From Avena insularis (Eukaryota; Streptophyta; Magnoliopsida; Poales; Poaceae), in assembly GCA_023614405.1 (NCBI GenBank), contig CM042687.1, forward strand, positions 240,896,292 to 240,960,291: a stretch of DNA of 64,000 bases. The letters run 5' to 3'. The position numbers and the translations under genes were made by a program. Under the pieces are notes generated by a model. The model was not told the origin of the DNA, searched no databases, and saw only the letters and a program-made list of their open reading frames with translations. Each line of letters opens with the position of its first letter. The stretch's first letter is position 1. Shown here piece by piece: positions 20,131 through 33,115 of the stretch.

Positions 20131-23100
20131 TGTCAACACCCGGATTTTTAATCCCAGATGCCTGTTATGCCATACATCGCAATCCCAGGATAACCATTTT
20201 TGCGAAACATAACAAATTGATACCATAGTTCATCATCCATTACAAACCATAATAAAGGTCTTACAAATAAAGGATCTCATGATCCAGTCTTAATACAATC
20301 AACACAACGAAATAATATAATAACGGTAGCATGGTCGATGCTCCATCTTCAGGGTCACAGGAAATGCTGACGATGGGAGATGATCCTAGTTGTCATAGAC
20401 TTCCTACTATCCATCATCCTGGTAGTCCTCTTCATAGTCAGGCCATAGTAATAGCCAGAGACAAAGCCATGAGTACTCTTTAAGTACTCACAAACTATCA
20501 CTAACAAGTAAAGTAGTTTGAGTGGGAATCCTATGCTCTAGGTTTATTTGCAAGAAGCTAGGTTTATCTCTAACTGAGTTTAGAAGTAAAGAAAACCAAT
20601 TTAATAATTTACAACACCTAAGTGGGAACTTAGTTTTCATGTTCACAACCCTGTTGTGGTGAAATCAAAGTCATAGTTCATTTCACAAGTCATTTTGAAA
20701 ACATCTGACGACGGAACAGTATGGCCACTCCAACTGTCCATAACCACGTATGCGGCTATTCGAATAGTTCGACACTCTGCAGAGATTGTACACTTTCACC
20801 AAAACATTCGATACATCCATCAGAACAATCCTGAATCATCATAATTAGTATGCGGATAATGAATCCTAACTTTTCAATTACACACCCTAGTATAGGCACC
20901 TCCCCTATGAGTTTGGCCTCCCAACCATGACCATCTGCCATCTTGGGAACTTCATAGATGGACATTCACATTTACGAGGTAGCTCAGCTCAAACCTGTTC
21001 CGCAAGGGAACCCATACGAATACATACAAGATTCCAGTCAAGCCCTACCCAAATTCGGGTATTGTGGTTGTATGGTAAAATTTGAATGGTATCACATCCG
21101 AACCCAACCATCAATTTTATAAAAGGCTAAGGCTCATGCCTCAACATTTTCATCATCAAGTCATCTTGTGTTCACTAACACATGTCAAAACATTTCAATA
21201 GAATGAATCTTCATTCCAAGGTTTTCATAATCATTTTCACCAAGTATTCCAATCTAAAGTGATAAAAATTTATGCTTAGCACTAGCCACTAAAGTTAAGG
21301 GTATTCACTTCTGAGCGGTGTTAATCAAGTGTGACTATCCAAATCTAGTCTCATTCCTCAGTAGGACATCTAGTTCTAACTACTTAGGCCAAGTTTTATG
21401 CTCTTTATGCTACCTATAGTAACTTTCCAAAATACAGAATTTACTAAGGGAAGGTAAAGAACATTGATAAAGAAATAAAATAATAAAGCTTTCAAGTAAA
21501 ACTTGGGATTCGTATAATCAAGGTTGCATAACCAAAGAATGCCTAATGCATTGCATTGGTTATCTTGTAGGGTTAGGCTTGCAAGTAGGACTTTCATGGT
21601 TTACCTTAGCTTGCCTTAATTGGTGAAGTGGTTGAAGTTTTCTTCTTCTTCTTGTTCGTAGTACTCCTCCTCCTCATAGCCTTGGTCGGTACTACGTCTA
21701 TAAATAAATACGAGGTACACAATCACCAAACAATACTTAACTATATCTATTTGGCACACAAAGGTTCACACTATAAAGACCTAGTCTTATTTATTTTATT
21801 TTGGAAAAGTAATTTCTACTCATTGGAAACTACTTAAGATTTAATATTCTCCAATTAAAATATGGGATCATGTTGACACATGTCATCACCATATATTATA
21901 ATACATGGTAATGTGATTTAAAGTGGTGGTCATATTTTATAAAGTTTAAAATTACTATTTTAAATAATTAAAGTGACTAGAAATGCCTATGGGGCATTCT
22001 TTAATACTACTCCAAGATGACTGCATGTAAACCTAAATATTTTTACATATTCAGTTAGATCTTGTCAAATGTGATTTTTGAGAGTTGGAATCAACTCAAA
22101 ATCATTTATGGTTGATTTTTGAAAAATGTTTGAATGTGGAAAAGACTTTGTATTGTTATTTTTGGTGTATGTGATCTATAATATCAAATGGTTTGAATCC
22201 AACAGGATTGGATTGATAATTTCAATACCTTTCTAACAAAATTGGAATCATGCAATTTGGTTCAGTAAATCTTCTTGAATTGATTTTTGAATCTACTAAC
22301 AGAACTAGATTTGAACAAAAATGGAAAAAGATTGTTTGAATTACTAGGCTACGCGCGGGAATGTTACTGGGCCGGCCCAACTGCACAGCAAGCGCACAGC
22401 GGGTTGCTAACAGGGGATCCCACGTGTGAGTGGCTCAGTCTAAGCGAAGTGGTACATTTCAATCTAAGCCCTACGATTAGAACAAGATCTACGGCTTATG
22501 CTCGTCGTCTCCTTTGAACGGCTCCAACGAGAACGAACCCTAATGGCGAAGGTGGGGGTACGCGGTGGCTTACCAGGGCTCCAACTAGGGTCGGCGATGG
22601 GGGCGAATAACATTGTCAACGACGGCGGTTCGAACGGTGGTTGTGGCGGCTCCTGAGGTTGCTCCAATCAACGGCTCCACTCCTCCTCTGTAGCGGCAGA
22701 TTCCGATGAAATTCCGGCGGCCTGGTGCTCTCCTTTCTCTTGGGAAGGGTGTGGGGTGGTTCTGAGAGAGAGGAGAGTGAGATGGTGTGAAGAATGAGGG
22801 CTGGGGTGGCCTCTATTTATACACCAGCGAGAGGGGCAGTGCGGCATGGGTAGGCTCCTCCGGCAATGTCAGTACAGCGAGCTAACGACATAGGGCAGTG
22901 CGGCGTCTCCCGGCGATCGTGACTGGCTTAATGGCACGACACGGGGCGGTCGAGAACGGTCAAGCGCGTTCGGTGCTCTGAGCGGAAATGGTGGTGTTCG
23001 AGCCGGCATACAGGTGCCGCTAGTCGCGCGGCGGCTAGTGGTCGTGTCTGGGAGGTAACTAGAGGCATCGCGAATGTAGTTATGCGTGGTGAGGGCGAGG

Positions 23101-24039
23101 TGCGGCGTGTGCGTGCGTGTCAGCTGCGGTGCTCTGGCGTGCTCTCAGCATGGCAGAGAGAAAATGGGCGCGGTGTTTTCTCGGTGGTCCTGGGCCTGGT
23201 TGCGCTCGAGGGTTGGACAGGCGGTGGCAGTGGATGGTGGCCTCCCACCTAGACATCGTGGACAGACGCGATGCTCTCTCCTGCGTCCTGGCCATTGTCA
23301 GCCGGCAATGGTGGCTTCAGGCGGCATGGCACTGGTGCAAGGGTAGGGTGAGTAGCTTGTTCAATGCACTAGTGGTCACTAGGGGAGACACGGGGACAGA
23401 ATTTGGGGCAATGGGGGAACAAGGAATTGATCAAGATTGGTGGGAGTTAGGCAGTTTGATCTGTGCTCACCAAGTGTTTGATTAAATGGCCGCATGAAAT
23501 TTAAAATTGAATTTTTTGATGAATTTTGATGAGTGCTCTGATAACATGCTTGGTAGTCTGAGGGTGCTTGGGTTTGGCAAGGTGAACTGGTTTAAGTGAT
23601 TTTTGAGAAATGGTGATCTTAGTACCTATTAAGGATTCAATTTTGAATTGTCATTTGCATAGATTTGGAATTTGTTTCTGTTGGTTTGTAAAGTGGGCTT
23701 GGGTTCACTTTTACTTGGTCTTGCAAGGGATGAAAAGAACTTGGACTAGGAACACTCAAAGTGGTCTAGTGGTTAACTTTGGTCAAAATGACCATTTCCT
23801 TATATTGCTTAATTTTGATTTTCTCTTCATATGATTCTGCTTGGAAATGATCTAGATGATGTTGTTTTCATATTTAAACCAATCCTTGCCATTCATAGCA
23901 ATCAAACATGGCATTTCAAGCCTTCATGCATTAATCATACACACATGCATTCATATTAATTTTAATAACAAACGTTTTTTGTTAACCCTAAACTTGGGTG
24001 ATTAGAACTTGCTAATCTTGTTTAATATTTTTGGGATGT
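20131..24039 (-). repeat. 3' LTR of RLG-A, about 3.9 kb
   Basis: This LTR aligns with 29330-31609 plus 50639-52284 (3909 versus about 3926 bp). Small differences include a 27-base block present at 30963-30990 but absent here. Its minus-strand first bases (TGTA) are lost at the deletion junction near 24035-24040. The many short open frames (for example 23117-23485, matched by 51321-51620) recur only because the LTR is duplicated, and none shows a domain. Confidence 0.88.
22813..22821 (-). promoter_or_regulatory. TATA box of the RLG-A LTR
   Basis: The minus strand reads TATAAATAG. The same motif is conserved in the other LTR copy at 51050-51058. It is followed (minus strand) by a purine-rich GGCCACCCCAGCCC stretch, a plausible start region. 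Confidence 0.6.
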
Positions 24040-25144
24040 CTCTTGTCGGCATAACTCTTCTGTCTAGATTGGGCGGTCTTAAGGTGCTCATGGATCTTGT
24101 GAAATTTCTCTTCAGCTTCTCTTAGGATGTCGGGTCCGAAAATCTGACTCTCTCCTACTTTCGACCAATTCAACGGGGTACGACACTTCCTTCCATACAT
24201 AAATTCAAATGAGGCCAGTTGTAAAATGGCTTGGTAACTGTTGTTATATGAGAATTCTGCGAAAGGAAGATAGTCTTCCCATTTTGATCCATATTCCAAC
24301 ACACAAGCTCTCAACATATCTTCGAGTATCTGGTTTACTTGCTCCATTTGTCCATCAGTCTGCGGGTGATAAGCTGTGCTAAAATCCAGTCTGGTTCCTA
24401 ATCCTTCTTGGAATTTCTTCCAAAACCTCGAGGTAAACTAGTTTCCTCAATCCGACACAATGTTCTTGGGGACTCCATGTAAACTGACTATCCTAGCAAT
24501 GTACAACTCTGCTAGCTTCGAAATCTGGTAAGTGGTCATGACTGGTAAGAAATGTGCTACTTTGGACAGTCTATCCACTATGACCCAAATAAAGTCATTT
24601 ACCCTACTAGATGTAGGAAAACCGGTGATAAAATCCATTCCAACTGAATCCCATTTCCATTCTGGGTCTGCAATGGTTGCAAAAGTCCTGCGGGTCTCTC
24701 ATGTCCCACTTTGACTCTCTGACAGATATCACATTTGGCTATGTAGCTTTCGATTTCTCTCTTCATCTTATGCCACCAAAATTGCTCCTTCAAATCCTGA
24801 TACATCTTGGTTCCCCCAGGGTGGAAAGAATAAAGAGTATCATGGTCTTCTTGCAAAATAGCATGCTTCAACTCGGAATCTGCTGGTACACAGATACGTC
24901 CTTTGTACCACAAAACTCCTTCATCTTCGGTGAATCCGGGTACCTTCCCTGTACCGATATGACGTTTGATTTCTTCGATACTAGCATTTCCTTTCTGCGC
25001 CTCCTTGATCTTATCTATCAAGGTGGGTTGAATTTCTATGCTAGCCAAAAATCCTTCACTAACTAACTCCATTCTGAAATCTTCCAATTCCTTATGCAAA
25101 CTTGGTTGATCTTTCAGAATCATGGTGTTCAATCGACACGGCAA
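24012..25144 (-). pseudogene. RLG-A integrase, broken and fused to the LTR
   Basis: The N-terminal zinc-binding part is visible (HDTLYSFHPG ... CDIC). The core has its first Asp in MDFITGFP, the second in NIVSD (followed by a stop at 24447) and the Glu in MEQVNQILEDMLR. Later blocks are WEDYLPFAEFSYNNSY and YGRKCRTPL, typical of Tekay/Del integrases. After KSYADKR the frame runs straight into LTR sequence and ends at 24012. The C-terminal part and any chromodomain are therefore missing. At least two further stops separate the zinc-binding part and the core. Confidence 0.85.
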
Positions 25145-26626
25145 TTTGCTAAGAGCATCTGCTACTACATTGTCCTTGCCGGGGTGATAGTGAATGTCAA
25201 TATCATAGTCCTTGATTAACTCTATCCATCTGCTTGCCTCATATTTAGCTCCTTCTGGGTGAAAATATACTTCAGTCTCTTGTGATCTAAATAAATATCA
25301 TAGCGGTTACCCATGAGGTAATGCCGCCATGTCTTCAAGGCTAAAACTATGGCTGCTAATTCGAGGTCATGGGTAGGGTAATTCTACTCATGTTGCTTCA
25401 GTTGTCGGGACAAATAGGATATGACTTTGCCTTCTTGCATTAACACACATCCGATACCGACCTTGGATGCATCACAATACACATCAAAAGTCTTCGTGAT
25501 ATCTGGCATGATCAAGATTGGGGCTAAAATCAATCTCTTCTCGAGTTCTTTAAAACTTGCTTCACATTTGTCCGTCCATTCAAACTTCTTATCTTTCTTC
25601 AGCTGGGTCATGGGTCTTGCGATGCTCGGGAATCCTTCTACGAACTTGCTGTAATATCCCGCTAATCCGAGAAATGCGCGAACTTGGGTTTGAGTGGTTG
25701 GGGCTTGCCATTCTTCAATATCCTTAACCTTGGCGGGATCGACAACAATTCCTCCTACCGACATGATATGTCCTAGGAATCCTACTTCCTTTAACCAGAA
25801 CTCACATTTGCTAAACTTGGCATACAACTGATGCTCCCTAAGGGTTTCAAAGATGGTCCTCAGGTGTAGCTCATGTTCTTCTTCTGATTTGGAATACATC
25901 AGAATATCGTTGATAAAAACAACGACAAACTTATCCAGGAAGTTCATAAAAATCTTATTCATGAGGTTCATGAAATAAAGCGGGGGAATTGGTTAATCCA
26001 AAAGACATGACAGTGTAATCATACAATCCATATCTGGTGGTAAAGGCAGTCTTTGGAATATACGTTGCACGAATCTTGAGTTGATGATAACCAGTTCTAA
26101 GATCAATCTTAGAAAACACTTTGGCACCGATCAACTGGTCAAACAGGTCTTCTATCTTCAGCACTGAGTACTTGTTCTTAATGGTGACATCATTCATCTT
26201 CCGATAATCTGTGCACAAACGATTACATCCATCTTTCTTATACACAAACAAAACAAGTAATCTCCATGGCGATGCACTTGGTTGAATCAGACCTATCTCC
26301 AGCATAGCATCCGGTTGCTTCTTTAGCTCCACTAATTCAGACGGGTTTATACTATAAGGTCTCTGAGCTATGGGTTCGGTTCTAGGGATTAGTTCAATGA
26401 TAAACTCGATATCCCGATCCGGGGGCATACCGGGCAATATTTCTGGGAATACGTCGGGGTATTCACAGACTACTCTGACTTGGTCAAGGGTTGGTTGGGC
26501 TAGACTCTTGTTGCACTTGGATTGATAGGGCAAAGTTTTAGATACATGCTCTACTGATACTCTAGTGGTACTAGTCATGGTTATGGCTTTCTTGGCACAG
26601 TCGATTAATCCTTTATGTTTCGACAT
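25145..26626 (-). pseudogene. RLG-A reverse transcriptase and RNase H, broken
   Basis: RT blocks in order: [52 protein letters not shown] frameshift near 25970 follows, then [20 protein letters not shown]. The catalytic FIDD/YVDD motif reads FIND (about 25906-25917), so one catalytic Asp is replaced by Asn. The connection and RNase H follow ([17 protein letters not shown]), with a stop at 25384-25386 after QLKQHE and more stops before 25145. The family is Ty3/gypsy, Tekay/Del-like. Confidence 0.88.
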
Positions 26627-26647
26627 CCAATCCGTTCCTAGTACTAC

Positions 26648-28061
26648 TTACAAAACTTTGGTTCCAAGTACTATTAGATTAGCATAAAAATCTATTCCAT
26701 GGATTCTGATGGGTACGGCCTTGCAAATTTGTCTAGCTTTGGTGGTTGAACCAGGTATTTGAACTATCATAACATGCTTCAATTTTGTTGGTTGAATCTT
26801 ACTAGTGCATGCAAATTCTTCTTTAACAAACAAGTGCGATGCTCCAGAATCAAACAACACTCTTGCACATACTAAGTTAATAGAAAACATACCCAGCACG
26901 ACATCTGGCGCTTCCTGATCTTCTTCAGCATTCATGTGAAACAGACGGCCGTTGCGGTTGAGTGAGTTTCCTGGGGCAAACCTCCTTCCAGGCTGAACAC
27001 AGCGCTGCTGCTGAGCTGGTGCATTCACATTGGGTGCTGCAAGCTTCTTGGGTCACTTGTTGGAGTAGTGACCCTTTACTCCGCATTCAAAACAAGTAAC
27101 AAGAGACTTGCCTTTTCCTGCAATTGGCACGGCATTGCTTCCAGTCCTTGGGGCAGTATTGGGGTTGTTGGGGTTGTTGGACTTGGGCGGTGCACGGTTG
27201 AAATTTTTGGAGTTGCCGGGGTTGTTGTTGTGGTTTCCTCCGGGCCTTGGGTTTCCTCCTCCATGGTTGGGATAGTTAGGATGGGTCATAGGAGGTCTAT
27301 TATTTCTCGGGGCTTATCCTGTAGATGGGTTGGGGCGATACTTCGGGGTAGGTGGGATCCTGGTTGATGCATCATCAGTTGCTTGCGATTATCGTTGGCT
27401 TGGTTGATCTTGCCTTCCATCTGGATTGCAAAATCCACTAAGGCTTCAAGGTCAGTGAAGGGAATGTTGACCAGCACTGTCTGCATATCATCATGCAGAC
27501 CATAAAAGAATCTTTCCTTCTTCTTGGCTTCAGTTCTAATCTCATCAGGGGCATACCTAGACAGAGAAATAAATCTGTCACGGTACTCTACCACAATCAT
27601 CCTTCCCTGCTTCAGCTCCTTGAATGCATCCCTCATCCGCATAATCAAACCTGGTGGCACATGGGTTCGGCTGAACTTGAGTTTGAATTCATCCCAAGCC
27701 ATCATCTGCCCTCCATTCATGGTGTGAATGCTATTCCACCAAGCTCTTGCATCACCCGCCAGATAATGGGTGGAAAATAGTACTTTCTTATTGGCCTCCA
27801 CTCCTTCGACTTCTAAGTTATTCTCCATGGTCTGCAGCTAGTCATCAGCATCTAATGGATCTTAAGACTTACTAAATATGGGGGGATTGGTGTTTTGAAA
27901 GTTCTTGAGATTGGATCCATGGTTATCCTGCTTTCCATGGCCTTGATTGTTATTGGCCATCTGAGATATCTATTGAAGGGTGGCTAAGTTAGCTTAACGT
28001 CCAGCATTTGCAAGATTTGCAGCATTAGGTCTTGATATGAGCTGCTCCCTCCGCGAGGCAT
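26648..28061 (-). pseudogene. RLG-A gag and protease, broken
   Basis: The start is probably the ATG at 28061 (MPRGGSSSYQDL), with a frameshift soon after and stops up to 27838. The main gag block (27828-27286) has FSTHYLAGDARAWW, FKLKFSRTHVPPG and YRDRFISLSRYAP. A Gly/Asn/Pro-rich linker follows, then a zinc knuckle CFECGVKGHYSNK in which the last Cys codon is a TGA stop. The protease segment has VLFDSGASHLFV (DSG active site), ending at 26648. This is standard gag-protease order for Tekay/Del. Confidence 0.85.
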
Positions 28062-28315
28062 CTGAAGATTGAGATAGATCCTGAGACAAGTGGGAAATTT
28101 TTAAGGTTCATGGATTTGTTTTTGAAAATATTTTAAACTTTGAGTTTGACTCTGGTTTTTGACAACTAGCAACTTGATTTTCATTCATTCATTCATAGCA
28201 CCCAATACAAACACACACCACACTAGGGTAACAGATGTTTTTACAAACCATTCTGTGAAGCTACGATATAGTGGGACTGGATACAACTCACACCTACGAT
28301 AGTACTCAAGTTCTA

Positions 28316-29101
28316 CTACTCATCAGAACTGGTGGCTTCATCATCATCAATGAAGGCGGAATCATCATCATCAGTGTGGAAGTCCATGGCTTGGTCCTCC
28401 AGGTAGTCATCATCATCAATGAGGTAACGGTAGGGATCTCCACGGATATATTCACCTTCGTTCTCCCTCTCCTCAAGCTGCATGTCCCGCTCATGGATGG
28501 TCTCCTCCAAGTCTGACACTTTGTGATGAAGGTGGGCAATGATGCGATCCTTCTTGTCATGCAGACGGCGAAGTGACTTGCGCTGCTTTACAAGGATGTC
28601 GAGGGTCTAGTCCTTCTTGACTGCAATGGCATAGTTGTGGTTGGCGTAGGCGCGGGCATTGTCCAACTCCTTCTACCTATCATACAGCATGAAGTCCAGA
28701 TGATCCACTTGATGCTTCAGCTCCGGATGTCCTGGTACCTCCAATGGCTATCCCATAGCATCACGCCTTGCATAGTACTCAAAGCGAGTGCCCTTGATAT
28801 GGTTGATGCTTTTCCCACACAGACGGCCAAGAGCTTCCTACATAGCCCTGGCGAGTCCGTCTAGCCAGTTGTTCTCCCTCAAGCTGAATTGGATCCGCTC
28901 TGAGGTGGGTGCCTCCATCTAGCCTCCGAGATTTGCAACGATCAGCCATTGTAGTTCTCCTCCTTGCTAATCATTGAGCTGTGCTCCGAAGAACTCGGGG
29001 TGCGGGTGCTCAAGAAGTTCCAAGAGTTGGTCTAAATCGCGCTCGAAGATGAGCTCTCCTCCGTTTCCCAACTGGTAGAACTTGATATATTTGACTTCCA
29101 T
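28316..29101 (-). pseudogene. RLG-A leader ORF upstream of gag
   Basis: The frame runs from the ATG at 29101 (MEVKYIKFYQLGNGGELIFE, then DLDQLLELLEHPHPEFF) to the stop at 28316, interrupted by about five stops and one possible frameshift. The second half is a coiled coil (RKSLRRLHDKKDRIIAHLHH, then DLEETIHERDMQLEERENE) ending in a very acidic Asp/Glu tail. It lies between PBS and gag on the same strand. Extra ORFs here occur in some Tekay/Del elements of grasses. No function is known to me. Confidence 0.55.
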
Positions 29102-29310
29102 CTATAATAATATAGGATGAGTAAGTTAGTGAGGTGATCAAGTGTGTAAAATTTTATGTAGGATTGCAAGAATTTTTGAGGACATGAATTTTCTTGAAAG
29201 AATCTCAGTGATAAGAATGAGAATAGGTTTTCATAAATACTCACTTCTTTTGTTTTGAAACTAAGTTTTCGATTCAAGCGTCCATTCTAACTAGGCTCTC
29301 ATATGGTTAG

Positions 29311-29326
29311 AATGGCTCTGATACCA
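29311..29326 (-). other. Primer-binding site of RLG-A
   Basis: The minus strand reads TGGTATCAGAGCCATT, complementary to the 3' end of initiator tRNA-Met. It lies three bases beyond the LTR end at 29330. Confidence 0.85.
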
Positions 29327-29329
29327 ACT

Positions 29330-31609
29330 TTTCAACACCCGGATTTTTAATCTCAGATGCTTGTTATGCCATACATCGCAATCCCAGGATTACCATTTTT
29401 GCGAGACATAACAGATTGATACCATAGTTCATCATCCATTACAAACCATAATAAAGGTCTTACAAATAAAGGATCTCATGACCCAGTCTTAATACAATGA
29501 ACGCAGCGGAATAATATAATAACGGTAGCGTGGTCGATGCTCCATCTTTAGGGTCACAGGCAATGCTGATGATGGGAGATGATCCTAGTTGTAATAGACT
29601 TCCTGTTGTCCATCATCCTGGTAGTCCTCTTCATAGTCTGGCCATAGGAATAGCCAGGGACAAAGCCATGAGTACTCTTTAAGTACTTGAAAACTATCAC
29701 TAACAAGTAAAGTAGTTTGAGTGGGAATCCTAAGCTCTAGGTTTATTTGCAAAAAGGCAGGTTTATCTCTGAGTTTAGAAGTAAAGAAACCTAATTTAAT
29801 GTTTTACAACACCTAAGTGGGAACTTAGTTTTCATGTTCACAACCCTGTTGTGGTCAAGTCAAAGCCATAGTTCATTTCACAAGTCATTTTGAAAACATC
29901 TAACGCTGGAACAGTATGGCCACTCCAACTGTCCATAACCGTGGATGCAGCTATTCGAATAGTTTGACACTCTGCAAAGACTGTACACTTTCACCACAAC
30001 GTTCGATACATTCGTCAGGAACAATCCTGAATCATCATACTTGGTATGCGGATAATCAATCCTAACTTTTCAATTACACACCCTAGTATAGGCACCTCCC
30101 CTATGAGTTTGACCTCCCAACCATGACCATCTGTCATCTTGGTAACTGCATAGGTGGACATTCACATTTACAAGGTAGCCTTAGCTCAAACCTATTCCAC
30201 AAGGGAACCCATACTAAGACATATAAGATTCCAGGCAGGCCCTACCCAAATTCGGGTATTGTGGTTGTATGGTAAAATTGGAATGGTATCGCATCCAAAC
30301 CCAACCATCAATTTTATAAAAGGGTTAAGGCTCATGCCTCAACATTATGATCATCAAGACATCTTATGTTCACTAACACATGTCAAAACATTTCAATAGA
30401 ATGAATCTTCATTCCAAGGTTTTCATAATCATTTTCACCAAGTATTCCCATCTAAAGTGATCAAATTTTTATGCTTAGCACTAGCCACTAAAGTTGAGGG
30501 TATTCACTACTGAGGGGTGTTAATCAAGTGTTACTATCCAAATCTAGTCTCATGCCTCAGTATGACATCTAGTTCTAACTACTTAGGCCAAGTTTTATGC
30601 TCTTTATGCTACCTATAGTAACTTTCCAAAATTCACAAGTTAAGAAGGGAACGTAAAGAACATTGATAAAGAAATAAAATAATAACGCTTGCAAGTAAAA
30701 CTTGGGTTTGGTATAATCAAGGTTGCATAACCAAAGCATGTCTAATGCATTGCATAGGTTATCTTGTAGGGTTAGGCTTGCAAGTAGGACTTGCATGGTT
30801 TAGCTTAGCCTGCCTTGATTGGTGTAGTGGTTGAAGTTTTCTTCTTCTTCGTAGTACTCCTCCTCGTAGCCTTGGTCGGTACTAGCATCTATAAATAAAT
30901 ATGAGGTACACAATCAACAAAAAATACTTAACTATCTCTATTTGGCACATAAAGGTTCACACTAGATGATCTAGCATCATCACATGAAATAAAGACCTAG
31001 TCTTATTTATTTTATTTTGGAAAAGTAATTTCTACTCATTGAAAACTACTTAAGATTTAATATTCTCCAATTAAAATATGGGATCATGTTGACACATGTC
31101 ATCACCACATATTCTAATACATGGGAATGTGATTTAAAGTGGTGTTCCTATTTTATAAAGTTTAAAATTACTATTTTAAATAATTAAAGTGACTAGAAAT
31201 GCCTATGGGGCATTCTTTTAATACTAGTCCAAGATCACTTCATCTATACCTAAATATTTTTACATATTCAGTTAGATCTTGTCAAATGTGATTTTGAGAG
31301 TTAGAATCAACTCAAAAGCATTTATGGTTGATTTTTGAAAAATGTTTGAATGTGGAAAAGTCTCTGTCTTGTTATTTTTGGTGTAGGTGATCTATAATTT
31401 CAAATGGTTTGAATCCAACAGGCTTGGATTGCTAATTTCAATACCTTTCTAACAAAATTGGAATCATGCAATTTGGTTCAGTAAATCTTCTTGAATTGAT
31501 TTTTGAATCTACTGATTGAACTAGGTTTGAACTAAAATGGAAAACGAGTGTTTGAATTACTGGGCTATGCGCGGGAATGTTACTGGGACGGTCCAACTAC
31601 ACAGCGCGT
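29330..31609 (-). repeat. 5' LTR of RLG-A, inner part
   Basis: This matches 20131-22396 closely. The alignment is cut at 31609/31610 by RLG-B, and the remainder continues at 50634. The first bases read TTTCAACACCC where the other LTR has TGTCAACACCC, so the LTR edge has one substitution. Confidence 0.87.
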
Positions 31610-33099
31610 TGATGACTCCTTGGTGGCGCCATAGAACTTGGTGCTTGATGTGGAGTCTTGTTGAGAACCCCAAGAGCAAGTTGTCAAGAGCACAACCGCA
31701 AGTCTTCCCTCAGTTGAGACCGAGGTTATCGAACCAGAAGGAGGAAGGAAACGTCACATAGGTGTTGCAAGCAACACGGAGACCTGCACAACACAAACTT
31801 AAGACTTTTGACCCAACGAATTAGTGAGGTTGTCAAGTTCACCGGTTTGTTGTAACAAAGGATTAAACGTATGGTGTGGAAGGTAATGGTTTGCAACAAG
31901 TAAACAAGTAACAGTGGAAGATGTATCAATGGTAAAGATTGGACCGGGGTCCATAGTTCACTAGAGGTGCTCTCCTTAGATAAACAACATGGCATGAACA
32001 GTAAACAAATTACAACGAGGCAACTGATAGGAACTGAGCATGGCATAACAATGCAATTACTAGCCAGAAAGATCCTATGAGGTTGATTGGGAAATACAAC
32101 AATATACATAGACCGCCATCCAGCTGCATCTATGACTAGAAGTCCACCTTCAGGTTATCATCCGAACCCCCTCCAGTATTAATTTGCAAGCAACAGACAA
32201 CTGCTTTAAGCAAAGTGTGTAAGGTAAACAGTCCACATGTTCCATGAACAATAGACCGTTGTTTTCTCCCTAATAGCAACAGCACATCTACAACCGAAGA
32301 GATTTATGTCACTTCCCTTGGAAACTAGAGGCATGGACCCACTATCGAGCATAAATACCCCCTCTTGGAGTCACTAGCAACTACTTGGCCAAGATAACCA
32401 CTAGCAACAGAGAGCATGCAAGATCACAAACAACACAGACATGATAGAATCATAAAGACAAAACCATTAATCAAACCAACATAATAATCTCAATATCCAT
32501 CAGATCCCCACAAACACAACATGCATGATTATAAATAGATTAGATCTTGATCATGAATGGAGCTCACAACATCTATACATGAAAGAACAAAGGAGGAGAT
32601 ACAACCATACCGGAGAGAAGGCCTTCGGGATGATCTCCCCTCCAGCAGGGTGCCGGGAAGAACTTCAAATCCCCCGATCTAGGGATGATGGTGGCGGCGG
32701 CTACAGACGGTTTCGTGGATTTCTGATCGGTACCCAGGGTTTCTGCATCAGAGGCTTATTATAGGCGAAGGGGAAAGACCGGGAGGCGGCCAGGGCCACC
32801 AAACCCTAGCCAGGAGCGAGCCCACCTACCCCCGCGCCTGGGGTGGGTCTGGCCCCCCTGGATGTCCCCTCCGGCTCTCCTCTGGACTTCTTGTTCCCCA
32901 CGGAAAGTAATTCCGAGAATATTTCATTATTAACTTTTCTGAAACCAAAAACAGCAGAAAACAGGCATCTGGCACTGTTGCAACTTGTTAATAGGTTAGT
33001 ACCAGAAAACATGTAAAAAGCACCTCAAAGTGTAGACAAGCAAACCAAAGTAGATACAAAACAATCATGCAGCATCAAAAATTATAGATACGTTTCTCA
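31610..33099 (-). repeat. 3' LTR of RLG-B
   Basis: This aligns with 49064-50633. It lacks about 50 bases present at 50058-50112 and about 28 bases present near 50409-50440. Its minus-strand start reads TGAGAAACGTATC where the 5' LTR has TGATACGTTGG, so this edge is rearranged. Next to it (33100-33115) the minus strand has AAGCTTGGGGATGC, the likely polypurine tract. Confidence 0.85.
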
Positions 33100-33115
33100 G
33101 CATCCCCAAGCTTAA

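Noticed and set aside
23086..23485. 86- and 122-codon plus-strand frames, with a partner at 51321-51620
   Set aside because: The similarity of the two sites reflects the RLG-A LTR pair. The frames are antisense to LTR transcription and show no domain.
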